Below, one piece after another: positions 24,931-32,015 of a stretch of DNA of 32,015 nucleotides. Both the position numbers and the translations under genes were made by a program. The first letter of the stretch is position 1. Each line of letters begins with the position of its first letter. Source of the stretch: an uncultured beta proteobacterium (lineage in GTDB: Bacteria; Pseudomonadota; Gammaproteobacteria; Burkholderiales; Burkholderiaceae_B); contig CAITPF010000115.1 of assembly GCA_903894155.1 (NCBI GenBank), positions 1 through 32,015 on the forward strand. Direction: 5' to 3'. The notes under the pieces are model-generated. The model ran no database searches, was not told the DNA's origin, and was given only the letters and a program-made list of their open reading frames with translations.

Positions 24931-26120
24931 AGGCGGGCTCGACCGCGCCCGTCATCTTCATGTTGGCCCTCGCCGCGTTCGCCAGCACCAGCGCCTTCCG
25001 GATTTGCGATCCGCTGCTTCCGATCCTCGCAGAAGAGTTCGGGGTGCGTACCGCGCAGGCGTCAAATGCAGTCACGTCCTTCTCGGTCGCCTATGGGGTC
25101 ATGCAGTTCTTTTACGGGCCGGTGGGCGACCGCTACGGAAAATTTCGAACGCTCGCCTGCGCCACGCTTGGCTGCGCCGCGGGCAGCCTCATGGTTGCTG
25201 CAGCCCCCACGTTCAACCTGCTCCTGGTCGGGCGGTTCGTCGCCGGTGCGACCGCTGCCGGAATCGTGCCGCTCTCGATGGCCTGGATCGGCGATCACGT
25301 TGCCTACGAGCAGCGCCAGGCGACGCTCGCACGGTTCCTGCTTGGCACGATTACCGGGATGGCGAGCGGGCAAGTGCTCGGCGGCGTCTTTGCCGATACG
25401 ATTGGCTGGCGGTGGGCGTTCGTGGCGCTGGCATGCGTCTACCTCGGGGTGGGCGCGTTGTTGTTATCGCGACGGCATATCGTTACCGAAACATTGTCCC
25501 AGGCGCCCAGCGGTGCAAGCTTGCTGTCCCCGCTCTGGCAGGTCTTGATGGTTCCCTGGGCGCGCGTCGTGCTCGTGACGGTTTTTCTCGAGGGTGCGCT
25601 GGTCTTCGGCGCGCTGGCCTTCGTGCCGGCATACCTGCATGAACACCTCGGCCTGCCCGTTTCCTGGGCGGGCGCCATTGGCGGGCTCTTTGGCCTGGGC
25701 GCCATGATGTACGCGCTGCGCGCAAACCAGCTGGTCCGGCGCCTCGGCGAGCGGCGACTGGTGTTTTCCGGCGGCTGCCTGCTGTCGGTGGCTTGTGCGA
25801 CGTTCTGGCTGGCGCCGACCTGGGGGCTTGCCGCCGCAGCAAGCATGGTCTGCGGTTTTGGTTACTACCTGCTGCACGCCGTGTTGCAGACCAACGCCAC
25901 GCAGATGGCCCCCTCCATGCGAGGAACAGCGGTTGCGCTGTTTGCCTCGTGCCTCTTCCTTGGCCAATCTGTCGGCGTGGCCGGGGCGGGCGCTCTGGCC
26001 GACGTGGCGGGCCTGGCCGCCATCTTCCCGGTGTCGATGACGCTCATTCCCGTGCTGGCGATGGCCTTCGCCTGGCGGTTGAAGTTCAGGCGCGCCGCAG
26101 GGTACGGCTCGCCCAACTGA
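24927..26120 (+). CDS. MFS transporter
   Basis: This is an inner-membrane major facilitator protein of 397 residues with about 12 predicted helices. The loop after the second helix carries the motif A-like GPVGDRYGKFRTL (64-76). GRFVAGATAAGIVPLSMAWIGD is typical of drug/proton antiporter-like members. Its start overlaps the dsbD stop, so it is probably translated with dsbD, yet no functional tie is known. Substrate is unknown. It converges on hemB with only 20 bases between the two stop codons and no clear terminator. Confidence 0.9.
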   Translation: MKAGSTAPVIFMLALAAFASTSAFRICDPLLPILAEEFGVRTAQASNAVTSFSVAYGVMQFFYGPVGDRYGKFRTLACATLGCAAGSLMVAAAPTFNLLLVGRFVAGATAAGIVPLSMAWIGDHVAYEQRQATLARFLLGTITGMASGQVLGGVFADTIGWRWAFVALACVYLGVGALLLSRRHIVTETLSQAPSGASLLSPLWQVLMVPWARVVLVTVFLEGALVFGALAFVPAYLHEHLGLPVSWAGAIGGLFGLGAMMYALRANQLVRRLGERRLVFSGGCLLSVACATFWLAPTWGLAAAASMVCGFGYYLLHAVLQTNATQMAPSMRGTAVALFASCLFLGQSVGVAGAGALADVAGLAAIFPVSMTLIPVLAMAFAWRLKFRRAAGYGSPN

Positions 26121-26140
26121 GCCGCGTCCGCCGCGGGTGG

Positions 26141-27777
<1,637 letters not shown>

Positions 27778-27813
27778 GAGGTAGCCGTTAAGTGGAGAGC
27801 CGAATGGCTATTG

Positions 27814-27819
27814 TATAAT
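27814..27819 (+). promoter_or_regulatory. TATAAT -10 element upstream of cytochrome c4
   Basis: A perfect TATAAT lies 95 bases before the cytochrome c4 start, in the divergent gap with engB. The -35 region at the expected distance (AGTGGA) is poor, so the promoter may be activator-dependent or the match fortuitous. Confidence 0.4.
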
Positions 27820-27845
27820 CGCCGGTTTATGGCCATGCGTAATTG

Positions 27846-27891
27846 CCCGAAATTCGGGTAAATATAAGTCGCGCGGGTGCCCGGGTTCGGG
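27846..27891 (+). repeat. CCCGAA/TTCGGG elements in the cytochrome c4 leader
   Basis: CCCGAAATTCGGG (27846-27858) is a palindrome with one central base. A second TTCGGG lies at 27886-27891, so the CCCGAA arm can pair with either copy. The site lies between the -10 element and the start codon. It may be an operator or a leader RNA switch; chance cannot be excluded. Confidence 0.35.
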
Positions 27892-27914
27892 ATTAATGAT
27901 CGTCGAGGTCTTAC

Positions 27915-28616
27915 ATGAAGCGTGTGCTGTCCAGGGTAGTGCTTGCGAGCGGGATGCTGCTCGGCATGGCTGCCGTGTCCCCCTGTTTCGCTGCCGATGC
28001 AGCCGCCGGTCCGGTCAAGCCTGACTTCGCAAAAGGCCAGCAGCTTTTTGAGCAAGGCGATGCGGCGCGCGGCATCGTGCCCTGTGTTTCGTGCCATGGC
28101 CCAGGCGGCAACAGCACGATTCCGGCCAATCCGAACCTGGCCGGGCAGGCACACGAATACATCTACAAGCAGCTCAATGACTTCCGTCAAAAGGAAGGCG
28201 CGAGCGGCGCAGCGCGCAAGGGCCCTGACGGCGCGCCGTCTGTCATGAGCGCCATGGTCATCTCGCTCACCGATGCCGATATGCGCAACGTGGCCGGCTA
28301 TATCTCGCAGCAAAAGCTTACGGCCCCCGCGACCGCCACCAATGAAAAGCTCGCAGAGGCTGGCCAGAAGATCTGGCGTGCCGGCTTGCCCGAGCGCAAT
28401 GTGCCAGCGTGCGCCGGTTGCCACTCGCCCGACGGCGCCGGCATCCCCTCACAATATCCGCGCCTTGGCGGACAATTCCCCTCGTACATTGAAGATCAGC
28501 TGAAACTGTTCCGTGCGGGCCATCGTGCCAACGGCCCGATGATGCTGCAGATTGCCGATCGCATGTCCGACAGCAACATCAAGGCGGTTTCCGACTACGC
28601 GGCAGGCTTGCGCTAA
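27915..28616 (+). CDS. Cytochrome c4, di-haem periplasmic electron carrier
   Basis: Cytochrome c4 carries electrons from the bc1 complex toward terminal oxidases. The 233 residues have a signal peptide (about 1-26, ending CFA-A) and two cytochrome c domains. The haem sites are CVSCH (57-61) and CAGCH (166-170). Methionine-containing segments following each site (near 111-114 and 209-217) are candidates for axial ligands. Covalent haem attachment needs a maturation system. In several betaproteobacteria the resB-ccsA genes sit next to c4 and engB, but here an MFS gene follows instead. Confidence 0.95.
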   Translation: MKRVLSRVVLASGMLLGMAAVSPCFAADAAAGPVKPDFAKGQQLFEQGDAARGIVPCVSCHGPGGNSTIPANPNLAGQAHEYIYKQLNDFRQKEGASGAARKGPDGAPSVMSAMVISLTDADMRNVAGYISQQKLTAPATATNEKLAEAGQKIWRAGLPERNVPACAGCHSPDGAGIPSQYPRLGGQFPSYIEDQLKLFRAGHRANGPMMLQIADRMSDSNIKAVSDYAAGLR

Positions 28617-28658
28617 AGAGCCACCGCCTGTTGCGTGACCGGCCTGGCCGGCAATTGG

Positions 28659-28681
28659 AGGGGCGTCCGACCGGCGCCCCT
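28659..28681 (+). terminator. Possible terminator after cytochrome c4
   Basis: AGGGGCG (28659-28665) pairs with CGCCCCT (28675-28681) around a nine-base loop. The tail is TCATGTTTT, so the T-run is displaced, and the stem lies just before the ATG of the next gene. It may terminate weakly or control that start. Confidence 0.4.
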
Positions 28682-28683
28682 TC

Positions 28684-29946
28684 ATGTTTTCAACACCCAG
28701 CGCGGGGCTCGCGCGCTTAAAGCCCGGCGGATACCGCAGTGCCTCGGACGTGAAACCTGCCAGACCCTGGGTTGTATTGCTCGCCACGCTCACTATCCAG
28801 GCGCTGGTGGCCATGGCGTTGCTGACCCTGCCCGTCATGGCGCCTGTGGTGGCACGCTCAGTCGGGGTTCCCACGACCTGGGTCGGGGGCTTTGTCGGCG
28901 TGGTCTATTCTGCTGCGATGCTCGCCAGCCTGCTCGGCGGTGGTGCGGTCAGGCGCTGGGGGGCGGTGCGGCTAAGCCAGGTGGGGCTCGCGTGTTCGAC
29001 GATCGGTTTATGCCTGTGTGCGATTCCACATCCGGTTGTCATGTTCCTTGGGGCCATTTTCGTGGGTCTCGGTTACGGGCCGATCACCCCGGCAAGCTCC
29101 CACTTGCTGATCAAGACCACGCCGCCCAGTCAGTTGTCGCTGGTGTTTTCGGTCAAGCAGACGGGTGTACCGCTCGGTGGCATGATCGCCGGCGCCCTGG
29201 TGCCTTCGCTTGACGCGCTGATCGGCTGGCAACTGTCGTTCCTCGCGGCCGGGCTGATGTGCGCGCTCTGCGCATGGGCCGTGCAGCCGTTGCGCGTTGC
29301 CCTCGACAGTGACCGCGACCCGACAGTGCGGCCCTCGCTTGTAACCAGTCTCGCGCAGCCCCTGCGGTTGGTTTTCAGCCACAAGCGCCTGCGGACGATG
29401 GTCGTCATTTCATTACTGTTTGCCATTTTCCAGCTTTCACTGGCCACGTATCTCGTGACGTTTCTTTACGAGGATCTCGGCTGGAGCCTGATCTTCGCTG
29501 GCGTCGCGCTGACGGTCACGCAGGCGGCAGGCGTCGGTGGCCGTATCCTGTGGGGATTCATTTCTGATCGCTGGCTCGGTCCGATTCCCATGCTGCTGGT
29601 GATCACCGTGCTGATGGTGATCGGCGCCCTTGGATGCGCGATGCTGACAAGCGACACGTCGCTCTGGCTGTTGTTCCCGATCCTGATCGTGTTTGGATCG
29701 ACGGCGATCGGCTGGAATGGCGTCTTTCTGGCCGAAGTTGCCCGTCTTGCACCCCCGGGGCAGGCGGGTCTTGCCACGGGCGGATCGCTTTGCATTACCT
29801 TTCTGGGCATTGTGGCGGGGCCGTCGCTCTTCGGAATCATGGCTGGCCTCGTCAACAGCTACGGGCTGAGTTATGGTTTGCTCACGCTGCTGGCCGTGGG
29901 CATCCTGATTCCCCTCTGGCGATTGCGGCAGCACGGACAAGCCTGA
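28684..29946 (+). CDS. MFS transporter
   Basis: This is a major facilitator inner-membrane transporter of 420 residues with about 12 helices. After helix 1 comes ALLTLPVMAPVVAR. The helix 4 region reads IFVGLGYGPITPASSHLL, followed by SVKQTGVPLGGMIAGALVP. The start is uncertain: the ATG at 28684 abuts a hairpin, and a GTG at 28750 (VKPARPWVVL) would trim 22 non-membrane residues. It precedes an FAD-linked hydroxyacid dehydrogenase by 50 bases, so it may import an organic acid used by that enzyme. That link is inference. Confidence 0.88.
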   Translation: MFSTPSAGLARLKPGGYRSASDVKPARPWVVLLATLTIQALVAMALLTLPVMAPVVARSVGVPTTWVGGFVGVVYSAAMLASLLGGGAVRRWGAVRLSQVGLACSTIGLCLCAIPHPVVMFLGAIFVGLGYGPITPASSHLLIKTTPPSQLSLVFSVKQTGVPLGGMIAGALVPSLDALIGWQLSFLAAGLMCALCAWAVQPLRVALDSDRDPTVRPSLVTSLAQPLRLVFSHKRLRTMVVISLLFAIFQLSLATYLVTFLYEDLGWSLIFAGVALTVTQAAGVGGRILWGFISDRWLGPIPMLLVITVLMVIGALGCAMLTSDTSLWLLFPILIVFGSTAIGWNGVFLAEVARLAPPGQAGLATGGSLCITFLGIVAGPSLFGIMAGLVNSYGLSYGLLTLLAVGILIPLWRLRQHGQA

Positions 29947-29996
29947 AGCCTCGCACGATGGCGCCCGGTAAATCGAGGCGTCGGAGAACCAAACAA

Positions 29997-31388
29997 ATGA
30001 CGAGTACCGCGGATCTTGTAGAAGCCTTGCGCCAGGCCGTTGGCGCAGACCTGGTGTTCGAGGGTGAGGGTATCGCGCCTGTGCACCGAACCGACTGGCG
30101 CAAGACGACGGTGCGAGACCCGATCGCCGTGGTGTGCCCCACGACCACTGGGCAGGTATCGGCAGCGATGCAGGTCTGCCATCGCTTTCGGCATCCGGTG
30201 ACGGTTCAAGGCGGGATGACGGGTCTGGTGGGCGGTGCGTTGCCCGACGACGGCGACGTGGTGATATCGCTTGAGCGACTGACCGGCGTCGAGGAAATCG
30301 ACCGTGCAGCCTGCACCATGACGGTCGCTGCGGGAACGCCGTTGCAGGTCGTGCAGGAAGCGGCAGCGCACGCGGGCCTGTACTTTGCGGTCGATCTCGG
30401 CGCCCGGGGATCCTGTCAGGTGGGCGGCAACATTTCCACGAATGCCGGCGGCAATCGCGTGATCCGATATGGAATGATGCGCGAGCAGGTACTAGGGCTC
30501 GAGGTGGTGCTTGCCGATGGAACCATCGTCACAAGCCTGAACAAAATGCTGAAAAACAACGCGGGCTATGACCTCAAGCAGTTGTTTATCGGCTCGGAGG
30601 GCACGCTGGGCATCGTCACGCGTGCCGTGCTGCGCCTGCATGCCCGCACGCCAGGCTATTTCACCGCTTTTTGCGCCCTCGCGACTCCGGACGCCGCTGT
30701 TTCGTTGCTGGCAAGGCTTAAAGGACTTGGCGGCGCGCTCATGTCCTTCGAGGTCATGTGGCCCGATTTCTATGACCTCATGACGACCCGGATTCCGGGC
30801 CTGCGGGCGCCATTGTCGACGCGCGCAGGCGCCTACGCGCTGATCGAGCTCGCCAGCGACCTGAGTGCGCACGATCAGGGGCGCTATGGCACCGTCCTTG
30901 AGTCTGCGATGGATAGCGGCTGGGTGACCGATGCGGCCGTGGCACAGTCAGCGAAGGAAGCAGCGGATTTCTGGCGGGTGCGGGATGCGGTATCGCAGTA
31001 CCCGGTGATCTGGACTCCCTATGCCGGTTATGACATCAGCCTGCCGATTGGCGTGATCAGCGAGTTCGTTTCCCGGTTGCAATCCGAATTGCGCAGCGGC
31101 TTTCCGAGTTGCGAGCACAATCACTTCGGACATATCGGTGACAGCAACCTGCACGTGACAGTGCACGTCCCGGGCGCTGCAGAGCAGTTTCCCCGCGCGC
31201 AGATCGATGCGTGTGTCTACGCGATGGTGGGCCGATACGGCGGCTCGATTTCCGCGGAGCACGGAATCGGCGTGACGAAGAAAAAGTATCTGCATTACTC
31301 GCGCAATGACGCGGAGCTTGCGCTGATGCGGCGAATCAAGGTGGCGCTCGACCCACAGAACATACTCAACCCGGGCAGGGTGATCTAG
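29997..31388 (+). CDS. FAD-binding oxidoreductase, D-2-hydroxyacid dehydrogenase type (GlcD/D2HGDH family)
   Basis: Members oxidise D-2-hydroxyacids such as D-lactate, glycolate or D-2-hydroxyglutarate, passing electrons to a carrier. The 463 residues have the PCMH-type FAD domain: VQGGMTGLVGGALP (70-83), GNISTNAGGNRVIRYG (144-159) and IGSEGTLGIVTRAVL (198-212). The C-terminal oxidase domain has GHIGDSNLH (378-386) and EHGIG (421-425), with histidines typical of metal-binding catalytic sites. GGAG lies upstream of the ATG at 29997; longer in-frame extensions overlap the MFS gene and look non-coding. Exact substrate is unresolved; the D-2-hydroxyglutarate-like subgroup is my best guess. Confidence 0.92.
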   Translation: MTSTADLVEALRQAVGADLVFEGEGIAPVHRTDWRKTTVRDPIAVVCPTTTGQVSAAMQVCHRFRHPVTVQGGMTGLVGGALPDDGDVVISLERLTGVEEIDRAACTMTVAAGTPLQVVQEAAAHAGLYFAVDLGARGSCQVGGNISTNAGGNRVIRYGMMREQVLGLEVVLADGTIVTSLNKMLKNNAGYDLKQLFIGSEGTLGIVTRAVLRLHARTPGYFTAFCALATPDAAVSLLARLKGLGGALMSFEVMWPDFYDLMTTRIPGLRAPLSTRAGAYALIELASDLSAHDQGRYGTVLESAMDSGWVTDAAVAQSAKEAADFWRVRDAVSQYPVIWTPYAGYDISLPIGVISEFVSRLQSELRSGFPSCEHNHFGHIGDSNLHVTVHVPGAAEQFPRAQIDACVYAMVGRYGGSISAEHGIGVTKKKYLHYSRNDAELALMRRIKVALDPQNILNPGRVI

Positions 31389-31499
31389 CGGCTTCGCGCC
31401 GCAGCCGCTGCGCGAACAATTGATGCGGGGCGCAGGCGCTCGCCTGGTGTCCGGATGCCCCCGTGGCCGGCCGCCAGCGCTGGCCTGAGCCTCACGCCG

Positions 31500-32015
31500 T
31501 CAAGGCAGGAAACTTTCGCCGCGAATCAGATCGTCGAACGACTCGCGCTGACGAATGACGTGGTATTGCTCGCCATCGACCATGACCTCCGCGGCGCGAC
31601 CGCGACTGTTGTAGTTGCCGGACATGACGAACCCGTAGGCACCGGCTGACTCGATCGCCAGCACGTCGTCCTCCTCGATTGCCAGGGCGCGTTCACGCGC
31701 AAGCCAATCTGCGCTTTCGCACACAGGGCCCACCACGTCGTAGATGACAGGGCTTTGATTGCGCACCATCGCGGGCAATACGCCGTGCCAGGCTTCGTAG
31801 AGGGCGGGCCGCATCAAGTCGTTCATGGCGGCGTCCACGATCGCGAAATTGCGCGCTTCGCTGAGTTTGAGGTATTGAACCCTGGTGAGCAGGACCCCCG
31901 CATTGCCCACCAGCGACCTGCCGGGCTCGAGCACGAGCTCAAGGTGGCCGTAGCCCCGGGAATTGAGTTGGGCGAACACGTGATCGAGCAACGCCGACGG
32001 CGCCAGGGGCGTCTC
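31500..32015 (-). CDS. lysA: Diaminopimelate decarboxylase, C-terminal part (cut by window edge)
   Basis: LysA decarboxylates meso-diaminopimelate to lysine, using pyridoxal phosphate. The visible 171 residues are the C-terminal portion and the frame stays open to the window end, so the N-terminal barrel with the PLP lysine lies beyond. Identifying motifs are EPGRSLVGNAG, the CESAD block with the substrate-site Cys-Glu, and ESAGAYGFVMSGNYNSRGR. It converges on the FAD oxidoreductase gene. The 111-base gap between them is GC-rich and I see no clear terminator in it. Confidence 0.96.
   Translation of the reverse strand, partial: ETPLAPSALLDHVFAQLNSRGYGHLELVLEPGRSLVGNAGVLLTRVQYLKLSEARNFAIVDAAMNDLMRPALYEAWHGVLPAMVRNQSPVIYDVVGPVCESADWLARERALAIEEDDVLAIESAGAYGFVMSGNYNSRGRAAEVMVDGEQYHVIRQRESFDDLIRGESFLP

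Overview
The window comes from the chromosome of a betaproteobacterium, most likely order Burkholderiales and probably an Alcaligenaceae relative of Bordetella or Achromobacter. The basis is the sequence of the ribosomal proteins and of the GTPase EngB, the high-GC codon use, the co-occurrence of cytochrome c4, HemB and EngB, and a malonate-type TRAP transporter. This placement rests on family recognition; no search was run. No mobile element, CRISPR array, tRNA, rRNA or phage gene was seen.

Bases 1-17415 hold one long plus-strand ribosomal block: tuf, rpsJ, then rplC-rplD-rplW-rplB-rpsS-rplV-rpsC-rplP-rpmC-rpsQ (S10 group), rplN-rplX-rplE-rpsN-rpsH-rplF-rplR-rpsE-rpmD-rplO-secY-infA-rpmJ (spc group), and rpsM-rpsK-rpsD-rpoA-rplQ (alpha group). 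Gene order is canonical with two departures. First, rpsJ is separated from rplC by 285 bases holding a good sigma70-like promoter and a structured leader with attenuator-like hairpins. Second, a complete aldehyde dehydrogenase gene lies on the opposite strand exactly at the S10/spc junction (6743-8170). It is bounded by a cluster of terminator hairpins after rpsQ and by a near-consensus promoter that restarts transcription ahead of rplN. Further hairpins sit between tuf and rpsJ, rpsD and rpoA, and rpoA and rplQ. A strong intrinsic terminator closes the block after rplQ.

Bases 17580-21880 (minus strand) form an apparent operon, read right to left: malonyl-CoA decarboxylase, then TRAP transporter genes dctP, dctQ and dctM. 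The pairing suggests uptake and breakdown of malonate or a related dicarboxylate. The malonyl-CoA synthetase (MatB) and regulator (MatR) usual for such clusters are not in the window. A small terminator-like hairpin lies between dctP and dctQ.

Bases 22057-26120 hold a minus-strand HIT-family protein, then a plus-strand cutA-dsbD-MFS transporter run. Bases 26141-27777 (minus) hold the overlapping pair engB-hemB. Bases 27915-31388 (plus) hold a di-haem cytochrome c4, an MFS transporter and an FAD-linked 2-hydroxyacid dehydrogenase. The right edge holds the C-terminal part of diaminopimelate decarboxylase (lysA, minus strand, cut by the window end).

Most of the window is ordinary housekeeping DNA. 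I did not find a convincing new multi-gene system. The points most worth checking are the RNA-level control elements of the ribosomal block, the aldehyde dehydrogenase gene at the S10/spc junction, and the trimmed malonate operon with its repeat-bearing upstream region.
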